From: Crocodylus rhombifer
Taxonomy: Eukaryota; Chordata; Crocodylia; Crocodylidae
Length of the DNA stretch: 64,000 nt
Assembly (NCBI GenBank): GCA_038503035.1
Contig: JAVSML010021635.1
Location: 290,936 to 354,935, forward strand
Reading direction: 5' to 3'
The position numbers and the translations under genes are program-made. Shown one piece after another: positions 12,080 through 23,090 of the stretch (positions within the stretch are counted from its first letter, which is position 1; every line of letters starts with the position of its first letter). The notes beneath the pieces were generated by a model. It had not been told where the DNA came from, searched no databases, and saw nothing but the letters and a program-made list of their open reading frames with translations.

Positions 12080-12087
12080 TAGTAACC
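12058..12087. repeat. perfect 11-bp inverted repeat at the CR1/CR1 junction
   Basis: GGTTACTACTG (12058-12068) and CAGTAGTAACC (12077-12087) are perfect reverse complements around an 8-base spacer. The right arm consists of the last bases of the host CR1 plus 8 bases (12080-12087) that belong to neither CR1. Confidence 0.9.
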
Positions 12088-15039
12088 CTTGCAAAGCCAG
12101 CAGACCAAGGCACTTAAGGGAGCCCACCCCTGCCCCAGCCCTGGCACAATCTGTGGGCAAGGCAAGAGCCCCCAAGGGCACACTTGCCTGCCTGTACACT
12201 AATGCCAGAAGCCTGGGCAAAAAGCAGGAGGAGCTCATCCTCCTGCTCAGTGCAAAGAACTATGATGTCACTGGGATAACGGAGACCTGGTGGGACTCCA
12301 CCCATGACTGGACCACGGGTATAGAGGGCTATACCCTGTACAGGAGGGATCGTGTTGACAAAAGGGGTGGGGGTGTAGCTCTCTATGTGAAGGAAAGCTA
12401 CATGTCCCTGCAAGCTGATGTTGGCGACCAGCATGGACAGCTAGAGACCCTCTAGGTAAAAATTTGCGGGGAATACGGCACAGGGGACACAACGGTGGGA
12501 GTCTACTACAGACCTCCCACTCAAAGTCCTGAGCTTGACCAGGAGTTCGCCCGGGAACTGACTGAGGCCGCTTGCTCCAGGACCTTGGTTGTCATGGGTG
12601 ACTTCAGTTACCCGGACATCTCGTGGGCAGATCACTCAGCAAAATCCGAGTGGTCGCAAAGCTTTCTCTCGTGTGTGGATGACCTCTACCTGACTCAAGA
12701 AGTCTATGGGCCAACCAGAGGCAAAGCGCTGCTCGACCTAGTACTGGCTACGGGGGACGACCTAATCGGCGACCTAGTGATCGATGGGAAGCTAGGTGAC
12801 AGCAACCACGAGCTGATCACCTTCACCATCTGCTGTAAAGCTGGCAAGTCAGTCAGCAACACAGAAGTCCTTGACTTCAGAAAAGCTGACTTTGACAAGC
12901 TCAAGAGGCTTGTCGGTCAGGCCCTTAGAGACCACGACCCCAGGGAGATGGGAGTTCAAGAAGAGTGGTTGCTTCTCAAGGAAGCGATCCTCAATGCACA
13001 AGCTAAATCTATTCCAACATGGAGGAAAGGCAGCAAGAAGGCACAGCAGCCCTCCTGGCTCTCCAGGGACCTAGCAGACCTCCTACGGCTAAAAAGGAAA
13101 GCCTACAAAGGATGGAGGATAGGATTCACCTCCAAGGAGGATTATTCTGCACTGGTCCGGTCCTGCAGGGAGCAAACCAGGAAAGCCAAGGCTGCAACTG
13201 AACTCCAACTAGCTTCAAGCATCAAGGACAACAAAAAGTCCTTTTTCAGATATGTGGGGAGCCGGAGGAAAAGCAAGGGCAACGCTGGACCCTTGCTGAA
13301 CCAGATGGGGCAACTGACAACTGACGCCCAGGAAAAAGCCAACCTATTAAATAGGTACTTTGCGTCAGTCTTTCATCAGTCCCATGGGACGCCCATGCCT
13401 GCTATGGGACAGGGAGATCCAGGTGATGGGGATCCCCTACCCTCCATAAATGCTGACCTTGTGAAGGAACACCTTGAGAAGCTGGATACCTTCAAGTCAG
13501 CTGGCCCTGACAACCTGCACCCCAGGGTACTCAAGGAGCTGGTGAGCGTCATAGCCCAGCCCCTGGCATGGATCTTTGAAAACTCCTGGCGCTCTGGTGT
13601 AGTGCCCGAAGACTGGAAGAAGGCCAATGTGGTGCCGATCTTCAAGAAAGGGAGGAGAGTGGATCTGGCTAACGCCAGGCCCATTAGCCTGACTTCTATC
13701 CTGGGGAAGATCTTAGAAATGTTTATTAAGGAGGCCATCCTTGAGGGACTGGCCCAGGCTAACATCCTAAGGGATAGCCAGCACGGGTTTGTTGCGGGTA
13801 GGTCTTGTTTGACCAATCTCATTTCCTTCTACGACCAGGTGACCTATCACCTGGACGAGGGAGAAGAGATTGATGTCATATATCTTGACTTCAAAAAAGC
13901 TTTTGATCTGGTATCCCATGATCACCTCTTGGCCAAACTGGCTAGTTGTGGCCTGGGCTCCACCACGATCTGCTGGCTGGGAAATTGGCTCCATGGTCGG
14001 ACCCAGAGGGTTGTAATTGATGGCAGTCACTCATCGTGGTGCCCTGTGACCAGTGGGGTCCCTCAAGGCTCTGTCCTTGGACCCATACTGTTCAACATCT
14101 TCATTAATGATGTGGACATTGGAGTCAGGAGTGGACTGGCCAAGTTCGCCGATGACACCAAACTTTGGGGCAAAGCATCCACACCAGAAGACAGGCGGGT
14201 GATCCAGGCTGACCTGGACAAGCTCAGCAAATGGGCAGACGAGAACCTGATGGTGTTTAACACCGAAAAATACAAGGTTCTCCAGCTTGGGAGGAAAAAC
14301 CTGCAGCATCCTTCTAGGCTCGGCAGTGCTACGTTGGTTAGCACTACAGAAGAAAGAGACTTGGGGGTCATCATTGACCACAAGATGAACATGAGCCTGC
14401 AATGCGATGCTGTGGCTAGTAAAGTGACCAAAACGTTGGCTTGCATCCATAGATGCTTCTCGAGCAAATCCCGGGACCTCATTCTCCCCTTCTACTCAGC
14501 CTTGGTGAGGCCACAGCTGGAGTACTGCGTCCAGTTTTGGGCTCCACAATTCAAAAAGGATGTGGAGAAGCTTTCAAGAGTCCAGAGAAGAGCCACGCGC
14601 ATGATCAGAGGTCAGGAAAACAGACCTTACGATGACAGGCTGAGAGACATGGGGCTCTTTAGCCTGGAAAAGCGTAGGCTCGGGGGTGATCTGATGGCCA
14701 CCTATAAGTTTATCGGGGTGACCACCAGGATCTGGGGGAACGTTTGTTCACCAGAGCGCCCCAAGGGAAGACGAGGTCGAACGGTCATACGCTCCTGCAA
14801 GACCGCTTCAGGCTGGACATAAGGAAGAATTTCTTTACTGTCCGAGCCCCCAAGGTCTGGAACAGTCTGCCATCGGAGGTGGTTCAAGCACCTACATTGA
14901 ACACCTTCAAGAGTAAATTGGATGCTTATCTTGCTGGGATCCTATAACCCCAGCTGACTTCCTGCCCTTTGGGCAGGGGGCTGGACTCGATGATCTCCCA
15001 AGGTCCCTTCCAGCCCTGATGTCTATGAAATCTATGAAA
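12080..15039 (+). mobile_element. CR1 LINE, copy B, young plus-strand insertion
   Basis: A 2.96-kb insertion containing nearly all of ORF2 and a full 3' UTR ending in TCTATGAAATCTATGAAA (15022-15039). It interrupts a minus-strand CR1. GTGCAG is repeated at both borders (12074-12079 and 15040-15045; AAGTGCAG if the tail A's are counted), a likely target duplication. The first 8 bases (12080-12087) are filler; CR1 sequence starts at about 12088, at the position corresponding to about 2352 of copy A. ORF1 is absent. Confidence 0.95.
12088..14947 (+). pseudogene. CR1 ORF2, nearly intact (endonuclease + reverse transcriptase)
   Basis: One frame runs from about 12090 to 14714, interrupted only by a TAG at 12453-12455 where copy A has TGG (Trp). 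A 1-bp deletion at about 14714-14717 moves the last part into another frame, ending at 14947. Endonuclease motifs: LYTNARS, GITETWWDS, VVMGDFSYPD and, near 12805, GDSNHELITF, where the usual catalytic SDH is SNH. RT motifs: FLAGR-type region reading FVAGRSCLTNL (about 13788), YLDFKKAFD (about 13879), GVPQGSVLGP (about 14056), and F-A-D-D at 14145-14156. The C-terminal thumb and CR1-specific tail are complete. Removing the stop and the deletion from consideration, the length is that of a complete CR1 ORF2 apart from the very N-terminus. This is the best-preserved LINE protein in the window. Confidence 0.93.
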
Positions 15040-15950
15040 GTGCAGCACCCTGCACTTGTCAGTATTGAAACGCATCCTGTTTTTGTTAGCCCACCCCTGT
15101 AACCTATCCAGGTCTTGCTGCAGTCTTTCCCTCCCTACTAGTGTGCTCAACTCACCCCAAATTTTGGTATCATCAACAAATTTAAACAGGTTGCTTTTCA
15201 CCTCATCGTCCAAATTGCTGATAAAGAAATTGAACAGCGCGGGTCCAAGGACCGAGTCCTGGGGGACTCTACTGCCCACTTCCCCCCAGGTCAAATATGA
15301 CCCGTCCACCACCACCCTCTGAGTATGACCCTTGAGCCAATCTGCAATCCATCTGACGGTGTAGGCATCAATGCAACAGTTGCCTAGTTTTTTTAATGAG
15401 GATGGGGTGGGAGATGGTGTCAAAGGCCTTACTGAAGTCCAGAAAGACTACCTTTGTGGCAACACCTGCATCCAATGCTTTTGTGACCTGATCATAAAAA
15501 GCAATCAGGTTGGTCTGACATGATCTGCCCCTAATGAAACCGTGCTGGTTGCCCTTGAGCATCATCCCTGAAGCCGGCTCGTCACAGATATGCTCCTTGA
15601 TGATCTTCTCAAAGAGTTTCCCTGGGATTGAAGTAAGACTGACAGGCCTATAGTTGCCCGGGTCCTCCCTCCTCCCTTTTTTAAAGTTGGGGACCATGTT
15701 GGCTATCTTCCAATCATCTGGCACCTGGCCCGAGCACCACGAGAGCTCATACAGCTGTGCCAAGGGCCCTGCAATAACCCCTACTAGCTCCCTCAACACC
15801 CTGGAGAGCATCTGGACCTGCTGATTTGAACATGTCCAGACCCTCCAGAAGCTCTCTAACCCAGTCCTCCCCAACCTGAGGTCTGGAGGCATCCCCCTCG
15901 AGTCTGTCTTGCATCACAGTGGGGAAGCCCCAATCCCTGCACAAGAAAAC
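15040..15950 (-). mobile_element. CR1 LINE, 5' part of the element split by copy B
   Basis: On the minus strand the protein reads VGEDWVRELLEGLDMFKSAGPD (about 15870-15800), then FLDFSKAFDTISHP (about 15450), SRVPQDSVLGPALFN (about 15270), the catalytic box F-V-D-D at 15169-15180 and DKCRVLH at the 15045 border. The partner half at 11327-12079 continues with Leu-Gly. A frameshift lies near 15395. The 5' truncation is near 15950. Confidence 0.92.
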
Positions 15951-16874
15951 GGAAGGCTGGGGGGGGCAAGGGCGGTGGCACCCTTCTCTGGGCTGCACAG
16001 GCATCTCCTGGCCAGCCAGACGGGGGGGTTCACATGTGGCGGCTGCTGCTGCCGTCATCACCCACCGCCCTGCTCCACCATGCCTGAGCTGCTTTCCCAT
16101 GGCCGGTCGCACGTGCAGCTCCATGGGCTGCTGAAGGCTGGCATGTGATTGGCCAGGTGCAAGGCCTGTCAGCAGCCCACAGAAGAAAGTAGCGCAGCAT
16201 TGACAGCAGCATGGGACAATGAGTGGTGGTGATGGTGGTGCAGGGCAGTGGGTGGTGATGGCAGCAACAGCCACCACGTGGGAAACCCCCCCATTAATTC
16301 CTCCTCCCAGCGCCACTGCTACATGCCTCCACAGGAGGGCATGGGAGACATGTGCCCCCAAATCTGCACAGGTTGCCACTGTGGGCTAGGGCTGGGGCTG
16401 TGCCAGGCTCTTCCCTTCATGGGGGTTGCACTATGCTGTGCTTGGGCTGGGCAGCAGTGGTGCTGGGAGGTGGGTTGTGGGGTCTATGGCAAATTCTGGA
16501 GTAGCTGCAGCCCTTCCTGTAGCCCCACTGCTGCCTGCCCCAGTGCACCCCAGCCTGGCTCCCTTCCAGGAAGAGCCTGGTGCTTTCACAGGCCCAGCCC
16601 ACCCTGCACACAGATCTGGGGGTACATACCCCCCATGCCCTCCTGGAGTGCACACAGTGGTGGGAGCCACTCCCCTATCCACCCAGCACCCTCCAGATGA
16701 GCCACTCATGGCTCCATCCTGCACCTGGCTGCCTGCCCCAGCCCCACTTTCTCCCTCACTGAGGGGGCCTTAATCTGCCCGCCCTTAAAAACAAAAACAA
16801 AAAATATAAGAGGGTACAGGAGTTGAAACTGAGTCAGAAGGGGTATGCTTATTTAAAAAGGTTGAAAACCCCTG
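15951..16874. mobile_element. GC-rich block ending in a hAT-type terminus
   Basis: The block ends with AGGTTGAAAACCCCTG at 16859-16874, the same terminal sequence (CAGGGGTTTTCAACC inverted) as in the complete element at 49367-49605. No matching left terminus was found, so the left part is lost or hidden beside the CR1. The interior is GC-rich with only chance frames. Confidence 0.45.
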
Positions 16875-16959
16875 CTATAGTGGGCGAGCATTGAACCAGA
16901 TATCTCTAGAACAACTATCCCTACTTAGTACCCTCCCTGGAATCTAGCATTATTGATTT

Positions 16960-18395
16960 GAATGTAGCAGGCTCCTCTTTCAGAGCTTGGGTTGAGTCCC
17001 AGGCTTGAGATCCTGCCGCTTTGATTGGTGGAGCCCATCAAAAAGACCTCCCCTGGACCTGATTGAAGACTGTAAACTGTCAGGTCCTGAAGACTTCAGG
17101 GGCGGTGCCCTGGAGCATATAAAAGAAGCTGCGTGCCCAGCACGAGGGGCAGATGCAGTGAGGGACTCAAGAAGAGTGGAGCCAAGAAAAGCTGGGGAGC
17201 TCTCCCCCAGCAGGCAATAAACCCAAGGTTCCTGAAGCTGCCACTGGAGAAGCAGCTTTGGGAGCAGTGTGAGACCACTCAGGCTGTTGACAGTGCCCAT
17301 GGACGGTGTGCGGAGACCTGGCCCTGGGACCAGTGTGAGACTGCATGGGCCTATCACAGTGCGCAATTTGACATAGGGAGCCCGGGCTTTGGAAGCCGCA
17401 AGCAGTGGCTTGAGCCTGCAACCCCAGCAGGGCCAGCGGGCCACACAGTGTGGAGGGCAGTGAATGGGGAAAGGGCCTTAGGGCTGCAGTGAGGTGGCTC
17501 CAGCCCCATCTCTTGGCAAGTGGCCAGGTCCCACAGTGCACAGGGCGGCACACGGGCCCGAGCCTTGGGAGCTAGGGAGCAGCAGAGGCTGCTTGGGTTA
17601 GCCACCTGGTGTGAGGGCCCGGCCTGTGCTAAGAGAGCCCTTAGTGCTGAGCCAGGGCATGGGAAAATGGTAGTGCCACAGCGTGAGGCCCAGCACCCAG
17701 GAACCAGCAGCAGTGGTGCAGCAGCTGAGAGGAGCTGAGCTCTCAGTGCCCAAAGTGAGGCACAGGATGGGGAGGAGTCGAGTGGCACAGGAGATGCCTG
17801 GAGAGGTGCTCCAGCAGAGGAGACCCCATCAAGCTGCGCTGACCACTGCCACCTGAGGGAGTGTGAGTCACTGTGACCTAGGGTCTCACAGGGGAAAGAC
17901 GTTTGGGGCAGGCAAACCCAGAGAAGGGGCTGGGTGAGCAGCCCCTTGCCTAGTGAAGACCCTAAGTGGAGGGGGCCCTGGTGGTTCCTAGACACCAGCT
18001 CAAGGGACCCCATTGGAAGGAGGACTATCTCTTACCATGGGTCAGGGACTATATTAAGGAATAGATGTTATTAAGATTGTTCATGTTTGCACCTTATATT
18101 TTGTAATTGAAATGTTGTATTGTGATATTGTAAATAGTGTTATTTAGGGTTTGACCTTGGTTATTGGTTAGAGTTCTCTGTGTAAATATATGTATATTTT
18201 TATGTATAGTTTTATGTTTATGTATATTCTAACTTAATGAATTGTATATAGTTAAGAACTTTGGGCTTGGGCTAACTCTATAGAGGAAAGAGGGATCTGC
18301 TTGAAATTCTGGCATCCCTCTCACAGGACCCCCTCCTGCCTACCCATCCCATTCAATTGAGAATAGGGCACACCCTTGGGTGTACCCAGGTTACA
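16960..18395 (+). mobile_element. LTR-like block (endogenous retrovirus-type long terminal repeat)
   Basis: A long block with a TATA box (CATATAAAAG, about 17116-17125) downstream of a GC-rich stretch, followed by a GC-rich leader and an AT-rich end that closes with GGGTGTACCCAGGTTACA (18378-18395). A second block ending at 22056 shares the TATATAGTTAAG segment and a similar closing sequence. No gag, pol or env reading frame is visible, so this would be a solo LTR. Borders are approximate and the class is inferred. Confidence 0.4.
17116..17125 (+). promoter_or_regulatory. TATA box of the LTR-like block
   Basis: CATATAAAAG in front of a GC-rich leader. It fits the promoter of a long terminal repeat; activity is not known. 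Confidence 0.4.
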
Positions 18396-18404
18396 TGAAA
18401 ATGC

Positions 18405-18700
18405 CAGAGGAGACATCTCCAACCATTCTGTTCAATAGCCATTATTAGATCTATCAACCATGAATTTATCTAATCCCCTTTTGAACCTGACTATGCTATC
18501 TGCCTCCACCACCTCCTGTGGCAATGAGTTCCACAACTAGACATTGCATTAAAAAAATTACTCTTTCTTATTAGGCAAACCTGTTACTTACTAATTTCAG
18601 TGGGTGCTCTGTAGTTCTAGTATTCTGGGACTTGGTCAACAGTTCACTTGGGTCCATATCCTTCATGTTTTTATATATCTCTATCATACCCCACTCTGTG
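18405..18700 (-). mobile_element. old L3/CR1-like LINE fragment, minus strand
   Basis: Contains the antisense of the C-terminal L3/CR1 region: phrases such as CTAATCCCCTTTTGAACC, CCTCCACCACCTCCTGTGGC and CTCTATCATACCCC occur in the order expected for an old LINE 3' region on the minus strand. No open frame remains. Confidence 0.6.
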
Positions 18701-19901
18701 GATGGGTACCTGAACAGACATTTGGACTCCTGAGAGAGATTCTTCAAGGAGCCATTTAATTTGGGTTGTTCCCAAGTTATTCATCTCCCAGAGCCACTCT
18801 GGGAGAAAAATACAAGTGCCTGTACATGCATGGTTTCTCCTGGGAAAGAAGTGACTCTCCCAGAAGAAACTGAAGCCCTTAAACATTTCCCCTGATTTAG
18901 TAGTGAAATGTTGCAGTACTCATTCACTATTCTAAGCCTTCCAAAAAGATTTTTCCAAAATGACACTTTTCAGGGGCAGAAAGAAGAAACCAGTTACAAT
19001 GGGTGTTGTGGTGTAGTTCAAAGCATGTGCTTCTTTAATTGTGAAACTTTATAAATTTAAGGCTGTATAAATCTAAACTGATCTGCAACAAAAATTCAGG
19101 GGCCACTTTCATCTCATAATACAGATGGCCAAATGGCAACAAATAATTATGGTTAACTGGCACACTTAACCACTCCTGACATCTTCCTGCCTGATCTGGA
19201 TCTTCTATAGGAATTCCTTCCTTCTTGTATAATGGAATATTTTTTTCCTGAACAGAGGCAAAAAATAGTTTTATACATTTTTAAAGAATATTTTATATCT
19301 GCTCTTTGCATTTTTCAAAAGATCATAGGATCGCGATGTGGCAGCCAGTCTGCCCTATTATATTGGGGGGTTTTCCAAGTTGAATTTCCTCCAGAGTCTT
19401 TCCAAAGGCAAGATGTAATAAAGATAGATCTTGATTCTGAGGTTATTCAAATACCTTCCCCTCCTAACAGTCTTCTTCCTTTTTGTATTTTTTATCTTGC
19501 CAACTTTTTACCAATTTGAGATTTTAGAATATTTAGAATGTCCTGTTGCTTCCTATCTCATGTACTCAGAGTGATTTAATTAATTATCTACACAAACTTA
19601 AAACATGATAGTAGTCTCATAGTAGAGGTAGTTAGCTATGTTAATCTGAACTCAGTCTCTTAATGTGCCATACTGGCCTGTCTTCTGCCAGTATTCTACA
19701 GAAACACAGTTGGTCTTGCTTCAAGTCAAGTGCCAGTGGTCTCAATATGCATTTTGCTCAGTAAGATATAATTGGAAGTATGCTGTTATTCATGGAAAGA
19801 CAAAAATAAGCTAGTCCAAACAGGAAAGGTTTCTATACTATCTTCCTTTCAGTATAAGCAGAGACCACAGCAATGCCCCTTGTTAAGTTTGCCTAAGTGT
19901 T
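18701..19901. other. no recognisable feature
   Basis: AT-rich sequence. I see no further repeat borders or coding signals. Confidence 0.45.
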
Positions 19902-19914
19902 TCAGCTGAAAAGG

Positions 19915-20349
19915 CAAACAAGGTTCTTTGGGTAAATCTGATATCTTTTATTAGACCAACTCAAATAGTTGGAAAAATTCTTTGCTGCAGACTTTTGGGT
20001 ACAATTACCCTTCGTCAGGCAGAGGAAGCTTCTGCAGATGGTCTGTACTCTTCCTGGACAGAGTACTAAAGCAGACAGAGGCCAGTACCTATCCAAAAAA
20101 GCCAGTCAGTTAATATGTAAATTGGGTTGGTCAATGGGTGAAAGACAGGTTAGGGTGTAAGGTGGGGAGGGGAATGAATGTAGCTGTAATCAAAGGACAA
20201 GAGACAGGAGGGTGAGGGAAGGGAAGGGAATGCATATAGCTGGTAAAAAGTGGAGGGTTTACCTGAGGTGTCAGATGTTACGCCAGTTATAATATGTCAA
20301 AAATCCAATGTCTATATTTAATCCATGAATTTTTGAATCCAGTAAAATA
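19915..20349 (-). mobile_element. Penelope-like element 3' fragment with 13-bp target duplication
   Basis: Read on the minus strand, the start of the block (about 20345-20285) encodes LLDSKIHGLNIDIGFLTYYN, which resembles the C-terminal end of reptile Penelope-like proteins (HGLN...GF..YY). It is followed by a non-coding 3' region containing AGTTGGTCTAATAAAAGAT (about 19960). The perfect 13-bp direct repeat TCAGCTGAAAAGG flanks it (19902-19914 and 20350-20362). This suggests a 5'-truncated insertion of 435 bp. The family name is from memory of such sequences and should be checked. Confidence 0.6.
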
Positions 20350-20464
20350 TCAGCTGAAAAGGGCCTTTTCCAGATGCTTATGTGCTGCGAGTCACACAGC
20401 AATTGCTTAACTCACAATCTGTTGAATTCCACCTACAAGGATAGGGAAATGGATATGGAAACTC

Positions 20465-21266
20465 ATGGGCAGGAACCCTTGGCAAACCAGTATGAGGGGG
20501 AATGGAGTCCAGGAGATCCAGCTGTACTTTAAAGAAGCCTTACTGAGAGTGCAGGAGCAAACCATCCCAATGCAGAGGAAGACTAGCAAGTATGGCAGAA
20601 GACCAGCTTGGCTTAGCAGGGAACTCTTCAGTAAACTAAACCACAAAAAGGATGCTTATAAGAAGTGAAAACTTGGACAAACAACTAGGGAAGAGCATAA
20701 AAGTATTGCTTGAGCATGGAGGGATGAAATCGGGAAGGCTAAAACACAGCTGAAGTTGCATTGCCAAGGGATGTGAAGGGTAACAAGGTGGGTTTCTACA
20801 TGTATGTCAGTAACAAGGAAGATCAGGGAAAATAGGGAAGGCATAATAGTGACAGAGGATGCAGAACAGGCTGAAGTGCTCAATGCCTTTTTCACCTCAG
20901 TCTTCACAGGCAAGGTCAGCTCCCAGACTACTGCACCAGGCAGCACAGTTTGGGGAGGAAGCAAGCCAACATTGGCTACAGAAGAAGTTAGGGACTACTT
21001 AGAAAATCTGGACATATACAAGTCCATAGGGCCAGATGGGATGCACCTGCAGGTGCTGAGGGAGTTGACTGATGTGATTGCAGATTCACTGGCCCTCATC
21101 TTTGAAAACTCCTGGTGATTGGGAGAGGTCCTGAATTATTGGGAAAAAAGCAAATATAGTGCCCATATTTAAGAAAGGGAAAAAGGAGGATCCAGGGACC
21201 ATTCAGCCTCACCTCAGTCCCTAGAAAAATCATGGAGCAGAACCTCAAGGAATCCATTTCTAAGCA
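20465..21266 (+). mobile_element. old CR1 LINE fragment (endonuclease-RT linker), plus strand
   Basis: Translated pieces match the region between endonuclease and RT: RRPAWLSRELFSKLNHKKDAY (about 20600), [14 protein letters not shown] (about 20875) and [20 protein letters not shown] (about 21018). Stops and frameshifts separate them. The match to CR1 stops at about 21266, where an LTR-like block begins. The catalytic RT part is absent. Confidence 0.88.
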
Positions 21267-22056
21267 CCTGGAGACAATGTTCCCTCTAAGGAGTAGTGGT
21301 CTGTGAGTGCACTGCTTCAGTCCTGGAGCCCCAGCCCTTGGCATGCATGAGATGGCCGAGGCCTGCAACCTGCTGAGAAGGCTAAGCCATCTGGACATGT
21401 GAGTGAGCCATGCACCCCAAGAGGTGACTAAGACATAGCACCTGCTGCAGAAGCCATTTGCCTAGCTGGGTATGAAACATCAGGAACCCCTGCTGGACCC
21501 CTACTCACTGGGAAGCTTGAGTTCTCAGGCTAGGGTCTTCCCACCAGGAAGGGACACAGTGGATAGCCCCATCGGGGGGTTATGCTAGAGAAAGAGAGAC
21601 TCCCCCAGAGGAGGGGTGTATTCAGGATTACCATATATTTTTGAGTGTTTATTAATTGCTTGCTGTGTCTTATATTTTGGAGTGTTTATTGACTGCTTGT
21701 TGTGCTTTATAATTTGGGGTGCTTACCCATTGACTGTTGGGACATACCCTCTGGGGATCTGTGGGTGAGGTTTCTCTCGGGGGTCTTGGGGACCGCTATA
21801 CTTACCTGTTCTGTTATTTTATAGTTGCTGATTTGAATATATTATATGTAAATATTTATCACCTGTTCAGTTATTCTATCCCTTCCCTTTTTATTCTGCA
21901 CCTGAATAAACCATGTATATAGTTAAGCTATTGTGTCCTGGTCTCCAGACACTGGAGAAGGGAAAACTGCAAGCAAACTGCAGTTTCCATCTCTAGCATG
22001 TCCACCCTGCTGACTATTGGAGAGGGGAGTACACATTCTGGTATACCTGGGTTACA
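21267..22056 (+). mobile_element. LTR-like block, probable solo LTR
   Basis: Lies between two pieces of CR1. It has a polyadenylation signal AATAAA (about 21905) followed by TATATAGTTAAG, and closes with TATACCTGGGTTACA at 22056. Both features recur in the LTR-like block at 16960-18395. No internal retroviral frames are present. The left border is uncertain. Confidence 0.4.
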
Positions 22057-22084
22057 CTGTGACAACAGTAGGATAGTGAAACCA

Positions 22085-22245
22085 ACTAATCAAGGGGTTA
22101 TGGGATCTCCTTCATTGGATATTTTCCAGAGAAAGTTAGATAGACATTTGTCCGGGATAGCATAGGAATAGCCCATCCAACTTTTGTGCAGGGGGTTGGA
22201 CTTGATGACCTTTGACGTCCCCTCCAGCCCTGTGACTCTGACATA
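22085..22245 (+). mobile_element. CR1 LINE 3' end fragment, plus strand
   Basis: Contains the end of ORF2 (frames reading SPSLDIFQRKLDRHLSG) and a CR1-type 3' UTR with GGTTGGACTTGATGACC and CCAGCCCTGTGACTCTGAC. It may be the 3' end of the CR1 at 20465-21266, but the RT part between them is missing, so simple splitting by the LTR does not explain the pair. Confidence 0.75.
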
Positions 22246-23082
22246 ATACTACTGCTGCCAGCTGTTTCCCCAGCTCCTTCATTTTAGAACAACTGCGTAA
22301 GAAAACTATGGCTCTAGTTCTGGGACCCTGAAGGGTTTCAAATCCATATCTCCCATCTCCCAGGAGATGCACTCTTTTCCACCAAATTCAGTTTTTCCTC
22401 ATTCATTCCTAATTCCATCTATGCATGAATATCAGAACAACGCTACTTTTCTCACCTCTGCATTTGTTGGTTTGGATATATATGTGATACTTCCAGCTGT
22501 TAAAATGACTAATTCAGGATTGTTAGAATAACTGGAATGATACAGAACATATGTCACAAGCGGCACAGGCAGCCTCCATGTAGGACACATGGAAGATCTG
22601 GGAGGAAGCAGGGAACACAGTGACAGGTAAGGCAGGAAAGCAGAGAGAAGAAAAGAAAGGAGCAAAAACTAAAGCAGTAAGTCTGCCAGGGAACACGGGA
22701 AAAAGAGCAGAAAGCAGAGCAGCAGATCAGGCAAGAGAATTGAAGTGGCACTTGGGAAAAGTACAGACTTAACAAACTGGCAACTGCACAGCTAGCAGAA
22801 ATTCTAACGCACCAGAAGTAACCTAATAATTTCCTTTATGACTGATCAAAATATTTCTAAAAGACTCGACTATTGCAACTTATAATTTTGGTTTGTTTAA
22901 TAACAGGGTACACTTTCATTATTGAGATCTCCACACTGATCAGTACAATAAATGGCAGGTAGGCAAAAAAAGTAGAACAGGGATTCTAGGTTGATTGCAT
23001 GAATTACTTTTTCCACCTGACCTGAATAAAGTTAGACCAAGCAAGAGACAGAGTTGATGCTCTGTCTTTCTGCAAATGTTTT
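22246..23082. other. no recognisable feature
   Basis: Unique-looking sequence with a purine-rich stretch on the plus strand (about 22580-22760); no supported gene. Confidence 0.45.
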
Positions 23083-23090
23083 AAGTAAAA

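Noticed and set aside
11327..15950. Single CR1 with a 5' inversion (twin priming)
   Set aside because: The minus-strand part has its own 3' tail and continues on the other side of the plus-strand element, so two separate insertions are needed.
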